The notes below the pieces were generated by a model, which saw nothing but the letters and a program-made list of their open reading frames with translations, was not told where the DNA came from and did not search any database. The position numbers and the translations under genes are program-made. Of a DNA stretch of 64,000 bases, positions 49,641 through 58,320 are shown in pieces. Origin of the DNA: Streptomyces griseus subsp. griseus. Its GTDB lineage: Bacteria > Actinomycetota > Actinomycetes > Streptomycetales > Streptomycetaceae. Where the stretch lies: NCBI RefSeq assembly GCF_000720255.1, contig NZ_JOJE01000022.1:62001-126000 (forward strand). Direction: 5' to 3'. How positions within the stretch are numbered: position 1 is the stretch's first letter; every line of letters begins with the position of its first letter.

Positions 49641-50996
49641 ATGGAACCGGGCAACACCTCAGGCCCGTCCCAGCCCGGCGGAACCCCGGAGAGCGGTCAT
49701 GTCCTGACCCCGCAGGAACGCGCCGAGTACGAGCGGCTGCGCCGCGCCGCGGGTGTACGTCACCGGCGGCTGCGCAAGGCGGGGGCGGCGGTGCTGCTGC
49801 TGGTGACCCTGTTGCTCGCGCCCTTGGCCGTCGTCGCGGCCTGGGTCGACGAGGAGGTCGCCGACACCGACCGGTACGTGCAGACGGTCGAGCCGCTGGC
49901 GTCCGACCCCGACGTGCAGGACGTCGTGATCGACAAGCTCACGGCCCAGGTGGTGGCGAACGTGGACGTCCAGGCCGTGACGGACTCGCTCAAGAAGGTG
50001 CTCTCGGACGCCGGGGCGCCGCCTCGCGTCGTGGACGGCGTCGACGCCCTGACCGGTCCGCTGCGCTCCGCGGTCCAGGCCGTCGCGCAACGCACCATCA
50101 CCCGCGTGGTCACCAGCGACGCCTTCCAGGAGACCTGGGTGATCGCCAACCGACAGGCGCACGCGGCCGTGGTGAACATGCTCACCGGGTCGACGGAGGG
50201 TGCCGTCCAGGCCAAGGGCGACACCATCCAGCTCGACCTCGGCACCGTGATCGACGACGTCAAGCAGCGCCTCGTCGACGCGGGCTTCGACAAGGCCTCG
50301 GCCATCCCCGATCCCGACAAGAAGATCACCCTGTTCCGCACGGACAAGCTCAGCGAGGCGCAGGACGCCATGCGGCTGCTGGACATCATGGGCACCTGGC
50401 TGCCCGTGCTGACCGTCGCCCTCGCCGCCCTCGCCGTCTGGACCGCTCCGGGACACCGGGTGATGCTGCTGATCACGGCGCTGGGCATCGGCGTGATGAT
50501 GGTGGTGCTGCTGGTCGGGCTGGCCGTCGTGAGACGGATCTACCTGGACGCGGTCCCGGCGTCGACGCTGCCGGAGAACGCGGCCGCGACGATCTACGAC
50601 ACCTTCGTCCGCTTCCTGCGCGACAGCACGCGCACCCTGCTCGTCGTCTCCCTGATCACGGCTCTGGCCGCCTACCTGTACGGTCCCGGGAGGGCGGCCC
50701 GTGCCGTACGGTCGCTGTCCCAGCGGGGGGCCACGGCGGCGGGGGAGGCCATGAGCGGCGCCGGACTGCGCACCGGAGCGGCCGGCCGCTGGCTCGCCGC
50801 CCACCGGTCCTGGACCACCGGCATCGCCATCGGCGCGGGCGCCCTGGTACTCGTGCTCTGGAACCACCCGACGGTCGGTGGGGTGGCGCTCGTCGTGGGC
50901 CTGGTCCTGGTCGCGCTGGCGGTGATGGCGGTGCTCGCGGCCGCGAACCCCACCGAGGGCGAGGGCGCCCACGCACCGGGGCGCGCGGTGCCCTGA
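49641..50996 (+). CDS. Integral membrane protein of unknown function (451 aa)
   Basis: 451 residues. The N-terminal cytoplasmic part resembles a short coiled segment (LTPQERAEYERLRRAAGVRH); TM1 is AGAAVLLLVTLLLAPLAVVA. A large extracytoplasmic helical region follows (TDRYVQTVEPLASDPDVQDV ... VIDKLTAQVVANVDVQ; RLVDAGFDKASAIPDPDKKI), then four to five further helices (WLPVLTVALAALAVWT; VMLLITALGIGVMMVVLLVG; TLLVVSLITALAAYLYG; IAIGAGALVLVLWNH; VVGLVLVALAVMAVLAAA). The long loop recurs in actinobacterial membrane proteins without assigned function. AAGGAG precedes the ATG. Inverted repeat copy 3 lies directly after its stop and belongs to the next unit. Confidence 0.8.
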   Translation: MEPGNTSGPSQPGGTPESGHVLTPQERAEYERLRRAAGVRHRRLRKAGAAVLLLVTLLLAPLAVVAAWVDEEVADTDRYVQTVEPLASDPDVQDVVIDKLTAQVVANVDVQAVTDSLKKVLSDAGAPPRVVDGVDALTGPLRSAVQAVAQRTITRVVTSDAFQETWVIANRQAHAAVVNMLTGSTEGAVQAKGDTIQLDLGTVIDDVKQRLVDAGFDKASAIPDPDKKITLFRTDKLSEAQDAMRLLDIMGTWLPVLTVALAALAVWTAPGHRVMLLITALGIGVMMVVLLVGLAVVRRIYLDAVPASTLPENAAATIYDTFVRFLRDSTRTLLVVSLITALAAYLYGPGRAARAVRSLSQRGATAAGEAMSGAGLRTGAAGRWLAAHRSWTTGIAIGAGALVLVLWNHPTVGGVALVVGLVLVALAVMAVLAAANPTEGEGAHAPGRAVP

Positions 50997-50997
50997 C

Positions 50998-51014
50998 TCA
51001 CCCGCATCGGGTGA
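50998..51014. promoter_or_regulatory. 17-bp inverted repeat, copy 3
   Basis: TCACCCGCATCGGGTGA, a perfect 7-3-7 inverted repeat that begins on the base after the stop triplet region of the 49641 gene and ends 83 bp before the TTG start of the SHOCT protein. It shares GGACGGCCCGC just downstream with the flank of copy 2. Confidence 0.65.
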
Positions 51015-51097
51015 GGACGGCCCGCTCTTGCCGTGCGCACGCTGAGAGTGGCACGGAACGGCTGCCGGGCCCAGGCCCGGCACGGAGGAGAGATGAG

Positions 51098-51511
51098 TTG
51101 AGTGGGATGTACCTCGCCTACGACTATCCGCTGCTGAGCGTCTTCTGGTCCATGCTGTGGTTCTTCCTGTGGATCATGTGGTTCATCCTGCTCTTCCGGG
51201 TCGTCGTCGACATCATCCGCGACGACCAACTGAGCGGCTGGGCCAAGACCGGGTGGCTGGTGTTCGCCATCGTGCTGCCCTTCCTGGGTGTCTTCGTCTA
51301 CATCATCGCCCGGGGCAAGAACATGGGGCGCCGGGAGGCCGCGCAGGCGCGCGCCCAGCAGGACGCCCTCGACTCCTACATCCGGGAGACGGCCCAGGCA
51401 CCGTCCAGCAGCGTCGACGAGCTCGCCAGGCTCTCGGAGATCCGCGCCCGGGGCGACATCTCGGACGACGAGTTCCGCCGAGCGAAGGAACAGGTCCTCG
51501 CCCGACACTGA
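51098..51511 (+). CDS. Membrane protein with PLDc_N-like and SHOCT domains
   Basis: About 137 residues: two N-terminal helices (LLSVFWSMLWFFLWIMWFIL and AKTGWLVFAIVLPFLGVFVY) of the cardiolipin-synthase N-terminal type, then a charged stretch and a C-terminal SHOCT motif (VDELARLSEIRARGDISDDE followed by FRRAKEQVL). GGAGGAG is six bases before TTG 51098, which I take as the start; ATG 51107 is possible but 15 bases from that site. An ATG at 51093 stops after two codons. It heads a probable operon with the next two genes and has inverted repeat copy 3 in its promoter region. Confidence 0.82.
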   Translation: MSGMYLAYDYPLLSVFWSMLWFFLWIMWFILLFRVVVDIIRDDQLSGWAKTGWLVFAIVLPFLGVFVYIIARGKNMGRREAAQARAQQDALDSYIRETAQAPSSSVDELARLSEIRARGDISDDEFRRAKEQVLARH

Positions 51512-51525
51512 AACGAGGCAGCAGG

Positions 51526-51975
51526 ATGACCGCCACACCCACCGCGCCCCCGCACTCCGCCCAACAGGACTGGGCACAGGGCCTGACGGTATTCGCGGCC
51601 GTCATGCTCATGGTCGCCGGCCTACTGGCCGTCTGCCGGGGCATCATGGCCATCGCCGAGGACGACGTCTTCGTCGCTACGCGCAACTACGCCTTCGAGT
51701 TCGACCTCACCGGCTGGGGCTGGGTCCACCTGGTGCTCGGCGCCCTCGCCGTGGTCGTCGCGTTCGGACTGTTCCAGGCGACGCTGTGGGCGCGCGTGGC
51801 CGGCGTGGCGATCGCCGCGCTCGTCATCATCGCCAACTTCCTGTCCCTGCCGTACTACCCGGTCTGGTCGGTCGTCATGATCGCCCTGTCGGGGTTCATC
51901 ATCTGGGCGCTGTGCGTGGCTCGGCAGGACGAGTCCTCCGACCCGTTCGACCGGCCGCCGGCGGGCGGGCCGTGA
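51526..51975 (+). CDS. Four-helix membrane protein (DUF7144-like)
   Basis: 149 residues with four hydrophobic segments (GLTVFAAVMLMVAGLLAVCR; WGWVHLVLGALAVVVAFGLF; ARVAGVAIAALVIIANFLSL; YPVWSVVMIALSGFIIWALC) and the 'F..DLTGWGWVHLvlG' signature of a family common in Streptomyces and other actinobacteria, often near stress proteins. GAGG precedes the ATG seven bases away. It follows the SHOCT gene after 14 bp. Biochemical function unknown. Confidence 0.78.
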   Translation: MTATPTAPPHSAQQDWAQGLTVFAAVMLMVAGLLAVCRGIMAIAEDDVFVATRNYAFEFDLTGWGWVHLVLGALAVVVAFGLFQATLWARVAGVAIAALVIIANFLSLPYYPVWSVVMIALSGFIIWALCVARQDESSDPFDRPPAGGP

Positions 51976-52018
51976 ACACCGCCCGCCGTACCCGTCACGA
52001 ACCGGAAAGGCGGTAGCC

Positions 52019-52852
52019 ATGTGCCGATGGCTGGCCTACTCGGGAACGCCCGTCCTGCTCGACACCATCCTGTACAAACCGGAGCACTCGCTCATCGACC
52101 AGAGCCTGCACTCCCGGCTCGGCGTCGAGACGACCAACGGTGACGGGTTCGGCGTCGGCTGGTACGCGACCGACGTCGACACCCCCGCGGTCTACCGGGA
52201 CACCGGCCCGGCGTGGAGCAACCGCAACCTGCGGGAGATCGCCGACCACGTCCGCTCCCCGCACTTCTTCGCGCACATCCGGGCCACTACCGGTACCGCG
52301 GTGCAGCAGACCAACTGCCACCCGTTCCGTCACGGCCGCTGGATGTGGATGCACAACGGGGCGATCGCCGAGTTCACCCGGATCCGGCGCGACCTCACCA
52401 TGGCGATCGACCCGGGACTCTTCCCCGGCGTCGAGGGGTCCACGGACTCCGAGACGATGTTCTACCTGGCGCTCACCTTCGGTCTCGAACAGGATCCGCC
52501 GGGTGCCGTGGAGCGGATGGCCGGTTTTGTGGAGGAGGTCGGGCACAGGCACGGTGTGGAGTATCCGCTGCAGATGACGGTCGCGGTGACCGACGGGGAG
52601 CGGATGTGGGCCTTCCGCTACTCCTCCCAGGGAGCCTCGCGCTCGCTGTACTACAGCACCGAGGTGGACACCCTTCGCGCACTCCACCCCGACCTGGCCT
52701 TCCTGCGCGGGGTGTCCAACGAGACCCGCCTCATCGTCTCCGAGCCCCTCGGCGACCTCCCCGGCGCCTGGAACGAGGTCCCCGAGAGCAGCTACGGCGT
52801 CGTCCAGCACGGAGCGGACGATCTACGGGCCTTCTCTCCGCAGCCGGTGTAG
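52019..52852 (+). CDS. Class II glutamine amidotransferase (EgtC/YafJ-like)
   Basis: A 277-residue Ntn hydrolase. Cys2 after the initiator Met (MCRWLAYSG) is the expected catalytic nucleophile. Further features are the NGDGFGVGWY loop, FFAHIRATTGT with the oxyanion Arg, NCHPFRHGRWMWMHNG (Asn-Gly pair) and DSETMFYLAL. It hydrolyses a gamma-glutamyl amide; the true substrate is unknown. The ergothioneine enzymes that accompany real EgtC are absent, so it should not be called egtC. It is the last gene of the unit begun at 51098, 43 bp after its neighbour, and ends before a very strong hairpin. The ~220 bp between its stop and that hairpin holds nothing recognisable. Confidence 0.88.
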   Translation: MCRWLAYSGTPVLLDTILYKPEHSLIDQSLHSRLGVETTNGDGFGVGWYATDVDTPAVYRDTGPAWSNRNLREIADHVRSPHFFAHIRATTGTAVQQTNCHPFRHGRWMWMHNGAIAEFTRIRRDLTMAIDPGLFPGVEGSTDSETMFYLALTFGLEQDPPGAVERMAGFVEEVGHRHGVEYPLQMTVAVTDGERMWAFRYSSQGASRSLYYSTEVDTLRALHPDLAFLRGVSNETRLIVSEPLGDLPGAWNEVPESSYGVVQHGADDLRAFSPQPV

Positions 52853-53072
52853 CGCGCAGCGCTGAGCCGCTTCTCCGGCAGCTCCAGGCTGCGGCCCCGC
52901 GGTCGTCGGGCGCCGGGAGGAACTCGACCGGCTCGACACGGTCCCGCCGGATCAGATCCTTGGAGACGACGAGCGGCGTTCTCACGCATCGGGCCAGAAC
53001 GGCTGAGAGCTCGAATGTCCGCCCGTCTCCATCGATCCGGTCGCCGCGGCTCACAGCCCGGCCGGCCCCGGA

Positions 53073-53117
53073 CGCGGATGTGCTTCCCGCCGAACCTCGG
53101 CGGGAAGCACATCCGCG
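53073..53117. terminator. 21-bp perfect hairpin between convergent genes
   Basis: Arms 53073-53093 and 53097-53117 are exact reverse complements around a three-base loop (ACC); the left arm begins CGCGGATGTGCTTCCC. It lies between the amidotransferase stop (52852) and the convergent subtilase stop (53147) and should terminate both. Confidence 0.85.
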
Positions 53118-53146
53118 TGGACGGATCGGTTGCATGGCCGTGACGG

Positions 53147-56100
53147 TCAGTGGGCGGTGGCGATGCGGTAGGCCCGTACGACGGTCTGGGTGACGGTATT
53201 GCCTGTCTTGTCCGCGGCGCTGATCCGCAGGGAGGCGTAGCCGGCGCGGCCCGGGTGGTGGAGCAGGGCGTCGGCCGTGGCCCCGTGCCGGGTGACGGGG
53301 ACGGTCCTCCAGGTGCGGCCGTCGTCGTAGGAGACCTGGAGGGTCAGCCGGGTGACGGGTGTTCGCTCGGCGCCTGAGGGGCGTCGCACGGTGAGGGGGA
53401 GGTGGAAGGCGCGGCCGGCGGGAGCGGCGCTGGTGAGGTCGACGGTGCCGCCGACGTGCACGGTGAGCAGCGGCAGCGCCGAGGACGCCGAGCCGCGGGG
53501 CCGTGCCGAGGTGAAGCCCCAGGTCACCGAGGAGCGGGTGCCGAGCGCCGTCCAGTCGGCCGTGCGGGTGGTGCGGGCGGTGAGGGTGTAGTGACGCCGG
53601 GCGCTGCCGGGGGCGGTCAGGACGATGTCCGCGGGGTCGGTGGTCCGGTCGATGACCCGTCCGCCGGACGAGAGCACCGCCTCTCCGGTCAGAGCATCAC
53701 TCTCCGGGGAGTCGTCGAGTTGCTGCCCGGTGCCGGTGGCCGCGTAGGGCGTGAGGTCCAGGACCAGGTCGCTGCCGGTGCGTTCGGCGCTGTAGACGGC
53801 GGGCCCGACCGGGGCCCGGTTCCAGTCGATGCGGTAGGTGTGGCCGGCCTGGTAGCGGCGGACCGCGCTGGTCTCCTCGTGGTCCGGGAGGCTGCCGTCG
53901 GGCCTGTTCTCCGTCGTCCCGAAGATGTCCAGGTAGTGCGTCCAGCCCGACCCCGGGGAGTAGTACTCGGTCACCCGGCTCGGCAGTGCGGTGCGCAGAT
54001 CCGGGATGAACGGCATCAGCTCCTCCCCGGTCGAGGGTATGTCGGAGCGCACCGCCACGGCTCGCCTGCCGCCTTGGGAGGCATAGGTGGCGTGCACGCC
54101 GGCCAGCTCTCGGTCGTGGACGACGGGATTCGTGCCGGTGGGGACGCCGCCGTTGTGGGTGGTGCGCAGGGAGTAGCGGTAGGCGCCGCGCGCGTCCGTG
54201 CCCGTGAGGGTGGTCGAGGCGGCGTAGGCGACGCGGTGGCCGGTGGCCGGTGCGGTGGGGATGGCGTACAGGGTGGCCTTGCGTCCGGCGACCACGGTGA
54301 GGGAGTAGGAGTCGGTTCCCCGCACAGGGTCCAGTGCGACGGTGGCCGAGGTGGAGATCGCGGTGGCGTCGGGGCGGTCGATGCGGGCGCCGACCTTGTT
54401 GGCCCTGCGGCCGTCGAGGGTCACGGCGCGGTCCTGGTCCGTGCGGATGCCGGTGGCGGCGAACAGGGTACGGGTGCCGGTGGTGGTGCCCAGGCTGCCG
54501 GGAGTGGCGAGGCTGTCGTCGACGCCCAGGATGTCGTAGTCGTCCACGGGCAGACGCAGCCGGAACGTGCCGTCGGAGCCCAGCCTGATGGCCTGCTGGA
54601 TGCCGGTGCGCGGGCCGAAGACCGTCAGCAGTGTGCCCGCGGCGGGCTTGCCGTCACGGTTGAGGCCGGTGATGGTCAGGGTGTGCCGCTTCGGTTCGGC
54701 GAAGAGACCGACCGCGGTGCGCACCGTGGTGCCCTGGGCGGTGGCGACCACGACGCCGCCGTAGCGGCCGACTTGTGCCGTGGTGGTGCGGCCGGTGACG
54801 GTCGCGGTGGCGGTGCCGTGGGCCGGAACGGTCAGGTTGGTGGCGCCCAGGGAGAACAGGCCGGCCGGGGCGGGCCTGCCGCCGGGGCCGTACAGGTCCA
54901 GGGCGAGCTTGAGGGTGACGGCCTTGCCACCGTCGTTGCGGTAGGTGATCTGGCGGGTGGCGGTGGCGCCGGCGTGCGGCCAGGTGAACAGGCCCAGGTT
55001 GACGGCGCCCGAGCTGGCGTACACCTTCTGCGACAGCGCCCGCGCGACGTCGAGGCGCCCGGAGCCCTGCTGGAAGGCGGTCAGGTTCTTGAGGCCGTGC
55101 GTGGCGGACGTCAGGGCCTGCTTGAAGTCGGCGGCCTTCCAGGTGGGGTGGGCCTGGGAGAGAAGGGCCACGGCGCCGGTGACGTGCGGGGTGGCCATGG
55201 AGGTGCCGGACGCCTGTTCGTAGTAGGGGTTCTCCGTCGGGACGTCCATGTTGGTGCCGTCGGCGCGGGCGCCGATGATGTCCTCGCCGGGTGCCACCAG
55301 GTCGGGCTTGACGGCGGCGTCACCGAGCCGGGGACCTTGACTGGAGAAGTCGCTGAGGGTGTCTCGCTTGGTGCTGCTGCCCACGGTGAGCGCGGCCTCC
55401 GCGCTGCCGGGGCTCTCCACGGTGCCTTCCACGCCGTTGCCGGTCGGCCCGCCCTCGTTGCCCGCGGCCACCACGAACAGGGTGCCGGTCTGCGCGGTGA
55501 GCCGGTTCAGGGCGGTGGCCACGGGGTCGGTGCCGTCGGTGACCGTGTCACCGAGGCTCATGTTGACGGCGACCGCGTGCTGGGCCGCGGCCCACTCCAT
55601 GCCGGCGATGATCGCGCTGTCGGGGCAGGAGCCGTCGTCGTCGCAGACCTTGCCGATGAGCAGCTTGGCGCCCGGAGCCACTCCCGCGTACTTGCCGTGG
55701 GAGGCCGCGCCCGTGCCGGCGATGGTGGAGGCGGTGTACGTGCCGTGGCCGAAGCCGTCCTTCATACCGGTGCCGGTGAAGTCCTTCGTGCCGGCGATCC
55801 GGTCCTTGAAGTCGGGGTGGCTGGCATCGATGCCGGTGTCCAGGTCGGCGACCAGCACGTTCTTGCCGGTCACGCCGGACTTCCAGACCGTGGGAGCACC
55901 GATGATCCTGTTGCTCTCGTCGTCCAGAACCCTCGCCTCGCCGTCCAGCCACAGCTTGCTGACGCGGTCGGACAAGTCGCCCTTGCGCAGCGACTGCCAC
56001 AGGCCGCCGGTGCTGCTCTTGGGCTGGGTGAGGGTGCCGCCGTTCAGGGCGGGCAGCGTGCGGCCCAGGTTGGCGCCGTGCGCGGTGAGGGCGGAACGGG

Positions 56101-56557
56101 CGGACACGGTGCCGCGCCGCTCCGCGACGATCAGCGGCAGCGTGCGCGAGCGCGCGTCGTCCCGCCCGATGCGGATCAGCTCCGTGATGTCGAACAGCCG
56201 CGCGTCCAACGTGCCGGCGCCCAGCGGCCGTTCGGCATCCGCGGGTATGACGCTGATGTGCCGGGCCCCGGAGCGAGCGGTGCGCACGATACGGAAACCC
56301 ATGTCCTCTCGCCCCTTGCCGGGCAACACCGACACGGCCGGAGCCGCGCCGTCGGCACGAGGGCGCAGCACGACCCGGTCTCCGGTGATGAGGGTGACCG
56401 TTCTGGCCACCGTATTCCCCGTCTCCGCCCGGTGCCCCAGCCGAGTCGACACCTCCGTCGGGGCGGCAGCCTGTGCGATCGGTCCCGAGACAGCGACCGA
56501 GACGGCTACCACGCCTGTGAGCGCGGGAATTACCCCCCACTTGACTGATTTGTGCAA
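53147..56557 (-). CDS. Large secreted subtilisin-like protease (S8)
   Basis: 1136 residues. The start is TTG at 56557 with AAGGGG six bases upstream; no ATG is available before the signal peptide (WGVIPALTGVVAVSVAVSGP). A long propeptide (TVTLITGDRVVLRP) precedes the catalytic domain: Asp in VADLDTGIDASHPDF, His in GFGHGTYTAST, oxyanion Asn in VVAAGNEGG and Ser in ASGTSMATPHVTGAVALL. About 600 residues of beta-sandwich repeats follow, typical of Streptomyces multidomain subtilases, ending near LTLQVSYDDGRTWRTVPVTR. The convergent hairpin at 53073-53117 ends its transcript. It is 186 bp from the deacetylase gene, probably a separate unit. Confidence 0.92.
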   Translation of the reverse strand: MHKSVKWGVIPALTGVVAVSVAVSGPIAQAAAPTEVSTRLGHRAETGNTVARTVTLITGDRVVLRPRADGAAPAVSVLPGKGREDMGFRIVRTARSGARHISVIPADAERPLGAGTLDARLFDITELIRIGRDDARSRTLPLIVAERRGTVSARSALTAHGANLGRTLPALNGGTLTQPKSSTGGLWQSLRKGDLSDRVSKLWLDGEARVLDDESNRIIGAPTVWKSGVTGKNVLVADLDTGIDASHPDFKDRIAGTKDFTGTGMKDGFGHGTYTASTIAGTGAASHGKYAGVAPGAKLLIGKVCDDDGSCPDSAIIAGMEWAAAQHAVAVNMSLGDTVTDGTDPVATALNRLTAQTGTLFVVAAGNEGGPTGNGVEGTVESPGSAEAALTVGSSTKRDTLSDFSSQGPRLGDAAVKPDLVAPGEDIIGARADGTNMDVPTENPYYEQASGTSMATPHVTGAVALLSQAHPTWKAADFKQALTSATHGLKNLTAFQQGSGRLDVARALSQKVYASSGAVNLGLFTWPHAGATATRQITYRNDGGKAVTLKLALDLYGPGGRPAPAGLFSLGATNLTVPAHGTATATVTGRTTTAQVGRYGGVVVATAQGTTVRTAVGLFAEPKRHTLTITGLNRDGKPAAGTLLTVFGPRTGIQQAIRLGSDGTFRLRLPVDDYDILGVDDSLATPGSLGTTTGTRTLFAATGIRTDQDRAVTLDGRRANKVGARIDRPDATAISTSATVALDPVRGTDSYSLTVVAGRKATLYAIPTAPATGHRVAYAASTTLTGTDARGAYRYSLRTTHNGGVPTGTNPVVHDRELAGVHATYASQGGRRAVAVRSDIPSTGEELMPFIPDLRTALPSRVTEYYSPGSGWTHYLDIFGTTENRPDGSLPDHEETSAVRRYQAGHTYRIDWNRAPVGPAVYSAERTGSDLVLDLTPYAATGTGQQLDDSPESDALTGEAVLSSGGRVIDRTTDPADIVLTAPGSARRHYTLTARTTRTADWTALGTRSSVTWGFTSARPRGSASSALPLLTVHVGGTVDLTSAAPAGRAFHLPLTVRRPSGAERTPVTRLTLQVSYDDGRTWRTVPVTRHGATADALLHHPGRAGYASLRISAADKTGNTVTQTVVRAYRIATAH

Positions 56558-56743
56558 CGTATACCCCTTCGGGATCCGGCCCTGGGTCCGGGAATGTGAT
56601 GGATCGTCAAATGAACTGATCGCGAGTGGATTTCAGGTCGCCATGGGCCTCAAGGCAGGAGTTCGACCGCGTCGGTAGGCATCCGGGGACTTGATCCAGG
56701 CGCTCACCGGCGGACGTGGGGACGGCCGAGAGGCGTCGTGGGC

Positions 56744-58165
56744 TCAGAGGGTGGCGCGCAGGTGGCTGACGGTGACGAAGTGGTAGCCACGTGCGGTCAG
56801 CGCGCGCAGGATCTGCGGGAGGGCCGCCACGGAGGTGGGGTGGATGTCGTGCATGAGGACGACGCTGTTGCGCTGAGCCTTGCCGATGACGGTCTGGGCG
56901 ACCTTGGCGGAGTCGCGGTACTTCCAGTCCTCGGTGTCGACGTCCCACAGCACGGGGGAGAGCCTCGTGGCCGACCGCACCGTGGAGTTGAGGGCGCCGT
57001 AGGGCGGGCGGAAGAGAGTGGGCTCCTGGCCGGTGGCGGCCTTGATGGCGGCGCTGGTGCGGTTGAGCTGGTAGGCGGCCTGCTCGGACCTGAGCTTGGT
57101 CAGGTCGGGGTGGTTCCAGGAGTGGTTGCCGACCTCGTGCCCGCCGCGGGCCTCGGCGCGGACCAGGTCGGGGTGGGCGGCGACGTTCTGGCCGACGGTG
57201 AAGAAGGTGGCGCGTGCCTTGTACTGGGCCAGGTGGGTCAGCAGGGTGGCGGTCTCCGGTGCCGCCGGTCCGTCGTCGAAGGTCAGCGCGATGCACGTGA
57301 CCTTCTTGCAGTCGGTGTCGTCGTCGCCCGAGGCGGTGTGCGTGGGGGCGACCGGTGCGGGGGGCTGCGTGGCGCCCAGGTCGAGCGAACCGCCGGGCGT
57401 CACGGTCTGCCGCTGGGCGCGCTTGCCGAAGGCGGAGAGCCAGGGGGTGACCGTCTCCTTGGAGAGCGTCACCAGGTAGCTTCCGGCGGCCGGAGTCCCC
57501 ACCTCGCCGCGGTCGAAGGTCACCCGCAGTCCGCCGTCGGCGGTGAAAGCCATGTCGTCCGGCGCGCTGGCGCGGGTGGCCGGGTCGGAGAACGTGTCGT
57601 CGAGGGAGGCGGCGTCCACGCCCTCGCGCCCCTTGAGCCGCTCCTTGAGGCCCGTGATGAAGGCGTCCCGGGACCCTTGGGCGATGAGATCGGGGGCCGT
57701 GCGGTAGGTGCCGGCCTTGCCGTCGTACCAGTACGTCCTGGCGGACTGCCCGTCCGCGGCGGCACTGCCGTCGCGCGTGGTGAGCCGTACGCCGAGCACG
57801 TCTGCGGAAGCGACGAGGAACTGGTGGCTGATGTTGAGCTCGCCGTCCGAGCCGTTCTCGCACGCGCTCTCACGGAAGGTGGCCAGGCGGCCCTCCACGT
57901 CCTTCTTCATCGCGGCCGTCATCGCCTCCGCGCCGGGCACGTCGGGGTAGCTCGTCGCGAAGGGGCAGGACCTCTGCTCGCTGCTGTCGTTGACGATCTC
58001 CAGGCCCTTGATGCGCGACGGGTCGACGGTGCGGATGGGCGAGGGGGAGGCCGCGGTGGCGCGCGGGCCGGCGGATGCAGGCTCCGGCGAACCGGACGAG
58101 CAGGCCGTCGTGAGTGACAGCGCGCCGAGCAGCAGAAGCGAGGGCATGAGGGTGTGAGTGCGCAT
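56744..58165 (-). CDS. Polysaccharide deacetylase lipoprotein (NodB/CE4)
   Basis: 473 residues. The start at ATG 58165 gives a lipoprotein signal with lipobox LTTAC (MRTHTLMPSLLLLGALSLTT-AC). An N-terminal RsiV/DUF3298-like region (~60-250; FATSYPDVPGAEAMTAAM, NISHQFLVASADVLGVRL) precedes the NodB domain: IALTFDDGPA (catalytic Asp and metal Asp), HSWNHPDL (metal His pair), FRPPYGALN and VVLMHDIHP. It likely N-deacetylates peptidoglycan or another cell-envelope glycan at the membrane surface. Upstream lies the end of the STAND/WD40 gene, 155 bp away on the same strand. Confidence 0.92.
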   Translation of the reverse strand: MRTHTLMPSLLLLGALSLTTACSSGSPEPASAGPRATAASPSPIRTVDPSRIKGLEIVNDSSEQRSCPFATSYPDVPGAEAMTAAMKKDVEGRLATFRESACENGSDGELNISHQFLVASADVLGVRLTTRDGSAAADGQSARTYWYDGKAGTYRTAPDLIAQGSRDAFITGLKERLKGREGVDAASLDDTFSDPATRASAPDDMAFTADGGLRVTFDRGEVGTPAAGSYLVTLSKETVTPWLSAFGKRAQRQTVTPGGSLDLGATQPPAPVAPTHTASGDDDTDCKKVTCIALTFDDGPAAPETATLLTHLAQYKARATFFTVGQNVAAHPDLVRAEARGGHEVGNHSWNHPDLTKLRSEQAAYQLNRTSAAIKAATGQEPTLFRPPYGALNSTVRSATRLSPVLWDVDTEDWKYRDSAKVAQTVIGKAQRNSVVLMHDIHPTSVAALPQILRALTARGYHFVTVSHLRATL

Positions 58166-58320
58166 TGACCAGAACCTGGGGTGAGAGAGGGGCGGACGCC
58201 GTCGGCGGGCGCCGCGGGTCGTTCTGGTCACGAGCGTCCAGGTCACAGGCGTTTTTCAGCGACCCTCGGCGGCCCCCTGAAAAATGCGGTTCCGTCGCGC
58301 GCTCACTTGCCCCGGCAGCG

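Noticed and set aside
52019..52852. Ergothioneine biosynthesis gene egtC
   Set aside because: The family fits, but egtA, egtB, egtD and egtE are not nearby; the neighbours are membrane proteins.
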